A DNA stretch of 16,738 nt from Candidatus Rifleibacteriota bacterium (GCA_029560455.1 JAKQKW010000226.1:1-16738), one strand, 5' to 3'. Shown: positions 1 through 6,737, numbered from the stretch's first letter. Notes: generated by a model not told the origin, from the letters alone. A program made the numbers and translations.

Positions 1-27
1 TCGCGGGTTCGAACCCCGTTTCCCGCT
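1..27 (+). tRNA. tRNA-Gly, 3' end only (cut by window start)
   Basis: Bases 3-7 (GCGGG) and 15-19 (CCCGT) pair as the T-stem around the T-loop TTCGAAC (8-14). TTCCCGC (20-26) is the 3' strand of the acceptor stem and T27 is the discriminator base. An acceptor stem implying GCGGGAA at the 5' end, together with U73, is the classic bacterial tRNA-Gly pattern; the anticodon lies outside the window. CCA is not encoded (TAG follows). The 3' part of this gene is duplicated at 2363-2387. Confidence 0.85.
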
Positions 28-32
28 TAGAA
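8..32 (+). repeat. Direct repeat, left copy: candidate att site in the tRNA-Gly 3' end
   Basis: The 25 bases from the first base of the T-loop to 5 bases past the discriminator are identical to 2363-2387; the match breaks on both sides (g7 against t2362, t33 against a2388). Direct duplication of a tRNA 3' end is the usual footprint of tyrosine-recombinase integration. This copy belongs to the intact tRNA, so it is the tRNA-side junction. Confidence 0.8.
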
Positions 33-36
33 TCAG

Positions 37-72
37 GGAGTCCGTCGAAAAACTGACGGACTCCTTCGTTTT
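37..72 (+). terminator. Rho-independent terminator after tRNA-Gly
   Basis: A perfect 10-bp stem, GGAGTCCGTC (37-46) with GACGGACTCC (55-64), has an 8-base loop and is followed by TTCGTTTT. It lies inside the proposed islet, just past the left att copy, so it probably replaced the ancestral terminator now at 2391-2424. Confidence 0.75.
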
Positions 73-101
73 AGAGCGGGAAAACGGGACGTCGCCACTT
101 A

Positions 102-308
102 GTGACTCCAGCTGCTCGCACGCCCGTTTTATTAGAAATGTGGGCTAATTGGTGGTCTAATGGTTTTGGCGTGCAGAATACCCTGGATACCCTTCTGACC
201 TGGCTTTCCACCCGATTTGTTTCGGCAGAAAGATTGAAAGTCTTTATGGTCTGGGTGATTTTTCTAATCCTGGCTATTGTGATAGTCTTTCTTTTATTAA
301 TTTTCTAA
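102..308 (+). CDS. Small C-tail-anchored membrane protein, unknown function
   Basis: This open frame begins with GTG at 102 and has an internal ATG at 138, which would give 56 residues. Neither start has a strong ribosome site, so the start is unsettled. The N-terminal part is Trp-rich (MWANWW after the ATG) and soluble-looking. The last 22 or so residues are one strongly hydrophobic segment (VWVIFLILAIVIVFLLLIF), as in a tail-anchored or single-pass small membrane protein. The stop codon lies 10 bases before the DUF3800 gene at 319, which suggests one transcript and a shared job. I do not recognise a family. It could be a chance frame, but the membrane segment and tight spacing argue for a real gene. 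Confidence 0.5.
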   Translation: MTPAARTPVLLEMWANWWSNGFGVQNTLDTLLTWLSTRFVSAERLKVFMVWVIFLILAIVIVFLLLIF

Positions 309-318
309 GCAGGGTTTA

Positions 319-1131
319 ATGAACATTGCAAAATACTTCGTTGATGAGTCTGGTGATTTGACTCTATTCAATCGAAAGAAACAAATGATCGTTGGTACAA
401 AGGGAGTGTCCAGATTTTTTATCATCGGCGCTGCTTTAATTGAAGGTTTAGAAGAACTTGGCAATGAATTGACTGGACTGAGAGATAGTATTCTGGCTGA
501 CCCGTTTTTTGCAGGTGTTCCCTCGATACATGACCCCAAGTATCAGAAGACAGCGGCATTTTTTCATGCCAAGAATGATTTGCCTGAAGTGCGTAGGGAT
601 GTGTTCAAAATTCTTGCCAGATCTGACATTAAGTTCCGTGCGATAGTTCGCAATAAAGAAGTCCTTGCCAGAAATGCTGCAGAAAAGTTCGCGGCAACAG
701 GTCAGAAGACCAGTGAAGATGCAATATATGACGACATGGTAAAACGTCTGTTTCGTGATTCCCTGCACAAACATGACCAGAATGAAATCATTTTTGCATG
801 GCGAGGCTCAAAAGACAGAAAAGAGTCTCTGGAGAAGGCGATAAAAAAGGCAAAGCACAATTTCAATGCAAGGTGGAACAAGAATCATGATGTTCCTACA
901 GATGTTGTATCTGGATTTCCCAAGGATCATGTCGGCTTACAGGTGGTTGATTACTATTTGTGGGCGCTGCAAAGGCTTTATGAGCAACGAGACGGAAGGT
1001 TTTTCAACTATCTGAGCAAACAGTTCAGACTGGTCGTTGATATGGATGACACGAGAAAGCACGGATATGGTGAATTCTATTCTGATCAGAATCCGCTTTC
1101 TCTGGAAAAAATAATGCCTTCTGTAGACTAG
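319..1131 (+). CDS. DUF3800 domain protein
   Basis: The 270-residue protein opens with YFVDESGD (residues 6-13), the acidic N-terminal motif of DUF3800. It also has FFHAKND at 81-87 and a C-terminal GLQVVDYYLWAL stretch (206-217) whose Asp211 matches the family's conserved late acidic position. DUF3800 is generally described as RNase H-like from its spaced acidic residues; its substrate is unknown. Members are common in accessory and mobile DNA. The ATG at 319 is preceded by GCAGGG at 309-314. It follows the small membrane ORF by 10 bases and sits inside the tRNA-Gly islet. No terminator was seen directly after it. Family assignment is firm from the motifs; a defence role would be inference from location only. 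Confidence 0.85.
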   Translation: MNIAKYFVDESGDLTLFNRKKQMIVGTKGVSRFFIIGAALIEGLEELGNELTGLRDSILADPFFAGVPSIHDPKYQKTAAFFHAKNDLPEVRRDVFKILARSDIKFRAIVRNKEVLARNAAEKFAATGQKTSEDAIYDDMVKRLFRDSLHKHDQNEIIFAWRGSKDRKESLEKAIKKAKHNFNARWNKNHDVPTDVVSGFPKDHVGLQVVDYYLWALQRLYEQRDGRFFNYLSKQFRLVVDMDDTRKHGYGEFYSDQNPLSLEKIMPSVD

Positions 1132-1271
1132 ACCTCATTTCTGAGGCACACGGCTTGAAGCCGACATTCATCTACAGCAAGGCTACTACTAATATAATCG
1201 AAACCTGTTAAAACTGCAAATTTTTCATGCTCATTTGGCAATCAAAAGCGCTTTGAAGTCTCATAGAAGGT
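1132..1271. other. Non-coding stretch between DUF3800 and transposase debris
   Basis: No convincing frame was found on either strand. An imperfect inverted pair built around AAGCGCTTT occurs near 1243-1256 and 1301-1314, the second copy inside the transposase fragment. I could not match it to known ISL3-family ends. Confidence 0.4.
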
Positions 1272-1445
1272 TCATCCGACTAAAGCGTACTTTGTTTGAT
1301 GAAGCGCTTTGATTTTGAGTTTAAAGAATTCCATATCTCGAAAGCCGTATGCCTGGCGCTTCATGGTTTTGATCTTATTGTTGAAGCCCTCTAGAGGGCC
1401 TGTTGAAATCTTGTAATCATAACGTATTGTTGCCGAGTTGTTGGA
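1272..1445 (-). pseudogene. ISL3-family transposase, C-terminal fragment
   Basis: Reading the minus strand gives 57 codons, from just after an in-frame TGA to the TGA at 1272-1274. It contains STGPLEGFNNKIKTMKR followed by QAYGFRD and FFKLKIKALH. This is the conserved end of ISL3 (IS204/IS1001/IS1096/IS1165) transposases; the Glu in PLEG is the last acid of the DDE triad. Family members are several times longer, so everything upstream, including the first two catalytic Asp residues, is missing. No start codon or ribosome site is associated with it. The adjoining fragment at 1454-1609 belongs to a different protein, so this is rearranged mobile-element debris in the islet. Confidence 0.8.
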
Positions 1446-1453
1446 TCAGTTGT

Positions 1454-1609
1454 TTACTCCAGTTTTGTGAGTCGATACTTTTGCATGCGGCTGTTGGGTT
1501 TGTCGGGGATTGTGTATTCGATAACGCCCTTCTCAAGCAGTTGTTTGATGTTTAGCTTCAGTTTGCCTGATATGCTTTTATGCCCAAGAGCGTCTGGAGC
1601 ATTTTCCAT
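1454..1609 (-). pseudogene. C-terminal winged-helix fragment of an AlbA_2/RecG-like or Fic-type protein
   Basis: A minus-strand frame of 51 codons from an ATG at 1609 to a TAA at 1454 encodes KLKLNIKQLLEKGVIEYTIP followed by DKPNSRMQKYRLT. That signature (a helix, then GxIEYTIPxKPxSRxQKYRLT) is typical of the small C-terminal winged helix of AlbA_2/RecG-like ATP-binding proteins and of some Fic proteins. An in-frame TGA lies 6 bases upstream of the ATG, and no ribosome site is visible, so this is most likely the tail of a larger lost gene and not a stand-alone protein. It ends 8 bases from the transposase fragment, which suggests an IS-associated deletion joined them. Confidence 0.6.
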
Positions 1610-1653
1610 TGGTCACAGAACTGAATTAATAGCCTGGAGTCATTACCGCCACC

Positions 1654-1682
1654 TTGCTGATATTACATTTTTGTAATATCAT
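1654..1682 (+). promoter_or_regulatory. hicAB promoter with overlapping palindromic operator
   Basis: TTGCTG (1654-1659) and TATCAT (1677-1682) form a -35/-10 pair with a 17-bp spacer. The spacer is filled by the palindrome GATATTACA (1659-1667), TTTT, TGTAATATC (1672-1680). A repressor bound there would block RNA polymerase. HicB antitoxins with C-terminal DNA-binding domains are known to repress their own operon, so HicB is the likely ligand (inference). The -10 ends 6 bases before the hicA ATG. Confidence 0.6.
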
Positions 1683-1688
1683 AATAAT

Positions 1689-1877
1689 ATGAGACCAAAA
1701 GAACTTATAAAAATTCTTGAGGCTAAAGGCTGGAAGCATGAGCGGACCAGTGGAAGTCACCAGATAATGACAAAGCCTGGCAAGCGATCGATTCCAATTC
1801 CATTTCATGGAAATAAGGATTTTGACCCGAAATTCATCAGAATGATCGAGAAACAGACAGGAGAAAAAATTATATGA
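1689..1877 (+). CDS. hicA: HicA family toxin (mRNA interferase)
   Basis: The 62-residue protein has the full HicA layout. It begins with a KELIKILEAKGW helix (4-15), continues with GSHQIM (22-27) carrying the conserved catalytic His24, then a basic strand (KPGKRSIPIPFHG), and ends in an ISL-type helix. HicA toxins have a double-stranded-RNA-binding-like fold and cleave mRNA. No Shine-Dalgarno sequence precedes the ATG at 1689. With a -10 element ending 6 bases before it, the message may be leaderless. The stop overlaps the hicB start by four bases (ATGA), so toxin and antitoxin are translationally coupled in the usual toxin-first hicAB order. Length and key residues are intact, so the toxin looks functional. 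Confidence 0.92.
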   Translation: MRPKELIKILEAKGWKHERTSGSHQIMTKPGKRSIPIPFHGNKDFDPKFIRMIEKQTGEKII

Positions 1878-2287
1878 ATTTTGAATACCCCTGCCATATT
1901 GAGCCGGGCGAAGAACACGGCTACATAGCCCAGTTCATTGATGTTGAAGAAGCCTTTACCTGCGGTGAAACGATAGAAGAATGTCTTCACAATGCAGAAG
2001 AAATACTGACAACAATGCTTTCGATCAGACTTGAAAATGACGATGAGATTCCCCGCCCAACCGCCGGCAGGCATAAATACAAAATCGCGCCAGCAGCTGC
2101 AGTTCAGGCAGCCCTTCTAGTCAAGTTTTCCCGACAGGGAAAGCCGCTGGCAGATCTGGCACGGACACTCGGAGTTACATGGCCCGTCGTTCAGCGGCTC
2201 GAAAACCCAAAGCATTCACCGACGCTTAAGCAGCTTGAGCGGGCTGCTGCTGCTCTTGGCAAAAGACTGATCATTTCGTTCGATTAA
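1874..2287 (+). CDS. hicB: HicB family antitoxin with C-terminal helix-turn-helix
   Basis: The protein has 137 residues. Residues 1-60 are the HicB partial RNase H-like fold: YPCHIEPGEEHGYIAQFIDV, then an acidic TCGETIEECLHNAEE helix. This part binds and blocks HicA. Residues from about 78 onward (KFSRQGKPLADLARTLGVTW, then VVQRLENPKHSPTLKQLERA) form an Xre/Cro-type helix-turn-helix for DNA binding. It starts inside the hicA stop codon, without its own clear ribosome site, so it depends on coupling. The HTH makes it the best candidate to bind the palindrome at 1659-1680. It is the last intact gene before the right att copy. Confidence 0.92.
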   Translation: MNFEYPCHIEPGEEHGYIAQFIDVEEAFTCGETIEECLHNAEEILTTMLSIRLENDDEIPRPTAGRHKYKIAPAAAVQAALLVKFSRQGKPLADLARTLGVTWPVVQRLENPKHSPTLKQLERAAAALGKRLIISFD

Positions 2288-2289
2288 TT

Positions 2290-2309
2290 GTTGACAAAAA
2301 GTTGACAAA
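2290..2309 (+). repeat. Tandem GTTGACAAA repeats near the right islet end
   Basis: GTTGACAAA occurs at 2290-2298 and again at 2301-2309, separated by AA. It resembles two -35 boxes, but no -10 lies at a workable distance downstream. Its place about 55 bases inside the right att copy would suit arm-type integrase binding sites; this is inference. Confidence 0.4.
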
Positions 2310-2362
2310 GACGGGCGAACTGCAAGTTAAATCAGGCTATTGAAGCCATTTTTAATATATAT

Positions 2363-2387
2363 TTCGAACCCCGTTTCCCGCTTAGAA
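2363..2387 (+). repeat. Direct repeat, right copy: candidate att site
   Basis: These 25 bases are identical to 8-32. The sequence upstream of it (TTTAATATATAT) bears no resemblance to a tRNA body, so this is a detached tRNA 3' end and not a gene. It marks the far boundary of the islet. Confidence 0.8.
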
Positions 2388-2390
2388 AGG

Positions 2391-2424
2391 CAAAAGCCGC
2401 TTAAACAGCGGCTTTTGTTGTTTT
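2391..2424 (+). terminator. Rho-independent terminator, probably the ancestral tRNA-Gly terminator
   Basis: A perfect 11-bp stem, CAAAAGCCGCT (2391-2401) with AGCGGCTTTTG (2407-2417), is followed by TTGTTTT. It begins 3 bases after the right att copy. Before the islet inserted, it would have sat directly behind the tRNA gene. Confidence 0.75.
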
Positions 2425-2723
2425 AGATCAGGTCATTTTCCAGCATTATGTGGGCCGGTTTGTGGTCCACATAATACCAGTTGCAGCAAACCTTGCGGAT
2501 AACGGCACCGGTGGCCGGGTATCCAGAGGTCAGCCATTTTTCGGCACTTCTCGATCAGATCGACGCGAAGATCTTTGAGCCCGGAAAAGGGGTAAACCTT
2601 GTTTTCGCTTAATATCGACTGCTTGCGCTGATAAAGCGTCGCTACCCGGTTGGTGTGGTCGGTGATATCTAAGTCGCTGTCTTCGTTGTGTTGCTGCTTT
2701 AAAAAATCTGGCAGCAATATCAA
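2423..2723 (-). pseudogene. Frameshifted hypothetical gene remnant
   Basis: On the minus strand a frame from a TTG at 2723 reads plausibly as protein (DLDITDHTNRVATLYQRKQS, later PFSGLKDLRVDLIEKC). Past the A5 run (plus strand T5, about 2537-2541) the adjacent frame takes over with SGYPATGAVIRKVCCNWYYV and DHKPAHIMLENDLI, ending in TAA at 2423. Removing one A joins both parts as EKCRKWLTSGYP. The TTG has no ribosome site and a stop lies close upstream, so the N-terminus is probably missing as well. I do not recognise the family. The stop codon falls in the tail of the 2391-2424 terminator. The protein-like texture on both sides of the run is the main support. Confidence 0.45.
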
Positions 2724-2751
2724 GCGGACAAAAACTTAACAGGCGCAAGTC

Positions 2752-2782
2752 TGGTATAATTTTTGAAGTATTTTTGCAGGAG
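2752..2782 (+). promoter_or_regulatory. Extended -10 promoter and ribosome site for the peptidase operon
   Basis: TGGTATAAT (2752-2760) is a perfect TATAAT preceded by the TGn extension. No good -35 is seen, which fits an extended -10 promoter. Transcription would begin near 2767. The ribosome site GCAGGAG (2776-2782) lies 6 bases before the ATG at 2789. Confidence 0.65.
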
Positions 2783-2788
2783 TAACAG

Positions 2789-3823
2789 ATGAACATTATC
2801 AGATTCACCCTCATCATGACTCTTCTGGTTGGTTTTTTTCCGGTAATGGCCGCAGCGGAAGCATCTCCATTCGCTGAAGGTGCTGAGGTTAAGATCGTAG
2901 ATGCCGTTGCGAGTGCCGATTACATCAAGGATGTCGACACGGCCGAAGCAGCAGAGGTCGAAGTTCCGACGGGTTTCCCTAAAAAGGGTGTCATAGCATG
3001 CGGCTCGAACCTTCGTCTGCGCAGCTGGCCCTGGGGCAACGTTCTGTCGACACATAACCCGGGCGCTGAAGTCAAAGTGTTAGGCGTATCTGGTGAATTC
3101 TACGTGGTCGAAATCGATGGACAACAGGGCTATATGCATCGTAACTATATTTCGCTGCCCGACAAACCGGCATCACAGGTAGAACCAGATTACCCCGGCA
3201 GCACCCGCAGCGGCGGTGCGCTTGAGCTTAACGAAGGCGTTAAAGTTTCTAAAGCAGCCGGTGCCGTAATCGAAAAAAGTGAAGCCGCCACCGCAGCAAA
3301 CCCACCTTCAACACCAGCATCAGCCACTGCCAAACCCGGCGTTCAGAATGGCGCAAACGGCAAGGTCAATCTCGATGTTCCGACTCAATGTCAGATGCAG
3401 GTCAAATGCCCGGCCCCCGGTTCTGCCTGTGGGCCAACCTCGCTCGGCATGGCTCTTGCCTACTACACAAAAAAAGATGCCGGCTCGCTGGCTTCATCGC
3501 TCTGGAACATCTGCGGATCGACCGCCGCCAATGGCACCGGCCATGCAGGCCTGCAGAAAGGTGCCAGCCACTACGGTTACCCGAATGCCAAATGGCATTA
3601 CACTGTGGGTGCATCATGGATTCGCGAACAGGTCAAAGCCGGCAGGCCAATGATCGCGCATGTTCAGGGTCATTACGTCTGCATTACCGGCATAGATGAT
3701 TCAGGTAATATATATTATAATGATCCGGCAAAGAGCCAGGTCAAGCAGCAGAAATCATTCGCCGATTTCTCAGCCTGGTGGACCGGCGGCGGCTCGAAAC
3801 ACGCCGTCATGACCCTTGAATAA
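2789..3823 (+). CDS. Secreted SH3b plus C39-like cysteine peptidase
   Basis: The 344-residue protein starts with a signal peptide (about 1-23, ending VMAAAEA). A bacterial SH3-like domain follows at about 67-123 (NLRLRSWPWGNVL, later GYMHRNYISL), then an Ala/Pro/Ser-rich linker to about 190. The C-terminal peptidase C39-like domain (about 192-344) shows Cys214 in SACGPTSLGMAL, His295 in GHYVCITGI and Asn311-Asp312 in YNDPA, the expected catalytic set. SH3b domains usually bind cell wall, so this is probably an envelope peptidase or amidase acting on peptides; the substrate is unknown. C39_2 proteins are not ABC exporters, and no transporter is present here. It is followed closely by a second secreted protein. 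Confidence 0.85.
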   Translation: MNIIRFTLIMTLLVGFFPVMAAAEASPFAEGAEVKIVDAVASADYIKDVDTAEAAEVEVPTGFPKKGVIACGSNLRLRSWPWGNVLSTHNPGAEVKVLGVSGEFYVVEIDGQQGYMHRNYISLPDKPASQVEPDYPGSTRSGGALELNEGVKVSKAAGAVIEKSEAATAANPPSTPASATAKPGVQNGANGKVNLDVPTQCQMQVKCPAPGSACGPTSLGMALAYYTKKDAGSLASSLWNICGSTAANGTGHAGLQKGASHYGYPNAKWHYTVGASWIREQVKAGRPMIAHVQGHYVCITGIDDSGNIYYNDPAKSQVKQQKSFADFSAWWTGGGSKHAVMTLE

Positions 3824-3836
3824 ACAGAGGAACAAC

Positions 3837-4763
3837 ATGACAAGATTAATCACCCTGATGTTTTTGATAATGCTGGCCGCACCAATGTTCGCCACCCAGC
3901 CGGCCGCCAATGAAGAGGTTGCCGATACAACGACCTTCGTGCCCGGGCGCTTTGTTTCGCTGGCCGCAGCGCCAGACGGCTCAGTATATCTTCTGGCCAG
4001 AGATCAACGGGTGGTCAAAATAGACCAAGATGGCCGCCAGACCGAGATAGCTCTGCCACAGATAAACGGCAAGCCGGTTGAGTTCAGTGATATGGTTGTT
4101 CGAGACGGGCAACTTCTCTTTTGCGGGTTTCCTTATGCCGACATTTACGCGCTCGATCTGCGCAAAAGTTCTGTCTATAAGGTTATCAAAACCGGTTCAG
4201 ATGCAAAAAATCTTTTAAATCTTGCCGTCAAAGGCTACGGCTTATGCGTGCGTGATGCCGACTACAATCTTTTCAGTCTGGTTGAAGGGAAACCTGCCAC
4301 CCGCCTTGATAAAAATGCCGAGCTTGAATCTGATGCCGAGGGCCGCACCGTCGTGATTCCCTCACCAGCACAGATGGGCGATAAAATTCTGTCGGCCGGG
4401 CGCGTCATGAAAGATGACGGCCGTCTTTTCTGGGTTGCTCCGGCACCCGAAAGCCCCAAACAGATCATGTCAATCGATTTTCTTGGCACGGATGCTGCTG
4501 ATCGCTATATTTTTCGCGTCGTCGCAGCAAGTGGTGAACTCGACACCGAATACACACTGCACGCAGTGGTGCGCGGCCGTTCGGTAGCCTCCATGCAGAT
4601 TCCCGGCCCTGAGGGTCTCGAAATGCAGCACTATTTCAGACTTGCGCCTGACGGTTCAATTCTTCTCGTTCAGGCAGATTCGCTGGGTCGCGAAGGCATT
4701 CGCCTGAAACGCCTTCAACTAAAAGACGGCGAATTCATCGCTGCCCCTGCAGCGCAGGGCTGA
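3837..4763 (+). CDS. Secreted protein, probably beta-propeller-like, unknown function
   Basis: I place the start at ATG 3837 because CAGAGG (3825-3830) sits 6 bases upstream; an in-frame TTG at 3816 overlaps the previous gene and is less likely. The resulting 308 residues begin with a clear signal peptide (MTRLITLMFLIMLAAPMFA). The mature part has repeated short strands of the form VSLAAAPDGSVYLLARDQRV, YADIYALDL and FRLAPDGSILLVQADSL. Such APDGS-type turns are typical of NHL/YVTN-style propeller blades, but no specific family can be named. It lies 13 bases behind the peptidase gene and shares its transcript, so it may be a partner or substrate of that enzyme (inference). Confidence 0.7.
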   Translation: MTRLITLMFLIMLAAPMFATQPAANEEVADTTTFVPGRFVSLAAAPDGSVYLLARDQRVVKIDQDGRQTEIALPQINGKPVEFSDMVVRDGQLLFCGFPYADIYALDLRKSSVYKVIKTGSDAKNLLNLAVKGYGLCVRDADYNLFSLVEGKPATRLDKNAELESDAEGRTVVIPSPAQMGDKILSAGRVMKDDGRLFWVAPAPESPKQIMSIDFLGTDAADRYIFRVVAASGELDTEYTLHAVVRGRSVASMQIPGPEGLEMQHYFRLAPDGSILLVQADSLGREGIRLKRLQLKDGEFIAAPAAQG

Positions 4764-4818
4764 GCACAGGCATCTGGCAGCCGTTCGGCGGTTTTCACTT
4801 ATAAAACTCTGTTAAATA

Positions 4819-4850
4819 AAAAAGGTGGGCACAAAGTGCCTGCCTTTTTT
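4819..4850. terminator. Bidirectional rho-independent terminator
   Basis: GGTGGGCAC (4824-4832) pairs with GTGCCTGCC (4836-4844), including two G-U pairs, over an AAA loop. It is flanked by an A-run on the left and T6 on the right, so it can stop transcripts from both sides. It separates the plus-strand peptidase operon from the converging minus-strand GT-C gene. Confidence 0.8.
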
Positions 4851-4891
4851 GTTGTCGTGAAAAATCCGTTTTTTTTAATCGGGCAATCTCA

Positions 4892-6737
4892 TCAGAACGG
4901 GTACCAGCCAAGGCGATAGACAAAATAGCTGCGATAGGGCAGCATGCGCAACACCACCGATTTAAAATCTGGAGTACAGAGAATCTCGAAGTAATGGCCC
5001 CAGGCACCGGGGTTGGCATCGAGCTGGGCACAAACCGTCAGAAAAACCTCAAAAGCGTTGAGGGTGCGGCCACCCTCGATCATCAGCTCAAAAAGACCGA
5101 GTTGCAGACTGAAGTCACCCGGGGCGTTTTCAGCAACGATCATCAGATCGTTGAGAGCTCCGCTGTAGTCTCCCTGACGACGGCGCGAATCAGAACGAAG
5201 AAAGCGCACATGGTTATCTTCTTTCATGACGAGTGCCTCGGTAAAGTCTTTCTCGGCACCAGAAAGGTCGTTGAGCATAAGCTTGAGGTAACCACGGTCG
5301 CGCGGAATCTGAGAAACTTCGACATTGTATTTAACGGCCTGGTCAAACATTTCAAGAGCCTCGGCCGACTGGTTTCGTGCCATAAAAATGCGCGCCATGC
5401 CATAATAGCCGGCCTGAAACTTCGGGTAACGCTCGATCATGTCACGATAATGCGGGGCTGCTTCATCGGGACTCTGCTTGATAAAAAGATAATATGCTGC
5501 CAGCTGACCCCTGGCAAAGCGGTTGTTCGGGTCATGCTCGAGGCACCAGGTAAAAAGGTTTTCGCTGTTCTGCCAGATCACACAATGTTGAAACGACATG
5601 ACTGCAAAAACCAGCAGAACAATCACACCTGCCGCCCGCGCAATCACTGCTTTCTGCTCATCACGGGCCTTTTCGGCGATGAGCAGAATCGCAGAAAAAA
5701 TCAGGCCGAACATGGCTACATAAAGAAAGTGCAGAACGGCGTAAAACTGGTAGCCAACCACAACCAGCCCGGATATTGGCAGAATGAGAAAAAAAATAGA
5801 AAAGAACACCGAAAAGACGTTGTCTGCTGCCCCGGCATGCGAACCAGGCCAGAGCTATAAAAATAGCGAGATAGAGCGGGCCGGGGGTAAAAATGCCCTC
5901 GATAAACCGGTTGATTTCGTAGGCCGGCAGAAGATTGAAGGGCAAAAGGGTTTTGATGGCATAAAAACTGATGTTGTAACAGGCCATGCTCCAATTTAAA
6001 AAGCCCTGGGCATCACTGGCAATTTCGCCGTGGGCAGCAAAAAAGGCCAGGGCAAAGAAGATGGCAGAAAGAACAAAACCGGCGGCCTTTTCCTTGAACA
6101 GTTGCAACGAGAAACTTCTACTTTTAAGCCAGTCGAGCATCAGCCAGTTAAACGGTAGAAAAAACGCCAGAGTTTTTGATAAGCCGGAAACAAGCATAAA
6201 AGCGCTGGCAAGTGCCATATGACGGGTTCTTCCGGTTTTGATATACTGCGTCCAGGCCAGAAGCGAAGCAAAATAGAACAGACCGTAAAGCAGATTGCGG
6301 CGCTCGAGCACCCAGGCAACAGATTCGACCTGAATCGGGTGCACCGCCCAGATGGCGGCGATAAACCAGCTCAACAAAACGTTTTCGACAAGTTGCCGGG
6401 CGAGAAAAAATACCGCAAGAGAGCACAACAGGTGCAAAAGCAGGTTTATAAGGTGCGAAATCGTGCTGTTGAAGCCCCAGATATTATACTCGACCCAGAA
6501 ACTGAAAACACTCAAAGGGGTGTATTGATTCGGCTCAAATGAAGCAAAAATATCGACAAGGGAAAAAAGCGAGAACGGTGCCTTGATCTGCCGGTTTTCG
6601 AGAATCATGAAGTTCTCGTCAAACAAAAGATACTCTGCCTTGAAAACCGGCGAAAACGTTACCAGCACAAGCAGGCACAACAGCAAAACCTGCAGGCCCC
6701 GACTGTTTGAAATTTTCTGCAAAATATTTTCCGGCAC
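4892..6737 (-). pseudogene. TMTC-like GT-C membrane protein with TPR tail, frameshifted at T8
   Basis: The gene is split into an N-terminal frame (to a stop at 5661) and a C-terminal frame (from about 5809 to 4892). Dropping one T from the T8 run (plus strand A8, 5789-5796) restores LFYFFLILPISG, matching LFYFLHILPLSG in the intact paralogue at 6882-8720, and gives about 614 residues. The best start is GTG at 6737 with AGGTGA (6745-6750) 7 bases upstream. Features are an acidic FDE near residue 40, the HPIQVESVAWVLERRNLLYG loop, about ten membrane segments, then TPRs from NDPNNRFARGQLAAYY-type repeats, ending YRLGWYPF. TMTC/GT-C proteins transfer sugars from polyprenyl-phosphate donors on the non-cytoplasmic face. 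The shift could be a sequencing error, phase variation or decay. Confidence 0.75.

Noticed and set aside
2290..2330. A promoter using the TTGACA boxes after hicB
   Set aside because: No -10-like hexamer lies 16-18 bases downstream of either copy.
2363..2387. A second tRNA-Gly gene
   Set aside because: Only the T-loop to 3' end is present; upstream bases are AT-rich and cannot form the rest of a tRNA.
2445..2475. A regulatory hairpin (ATTATGTGG with CCACATAAT)
   Set aside because: It lies inside the coding-like remnant at 2423-2723, has a 13-base loop and no T-run, and is not placed at a gene start or end.
2720..3055. A 111-codon minus-strand frame over the peptidase promoter
   Set aside because: It lies antisense to the signal peptide and SH3 region of the peptidase and covers its promoter; no protein features are seen.
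4994..5860. A 288-codon plus-strand open frame
   Set aside because: It runs antisense across the TPR part of the GT-C gene, has no family features and is a shadow of that coding frame.
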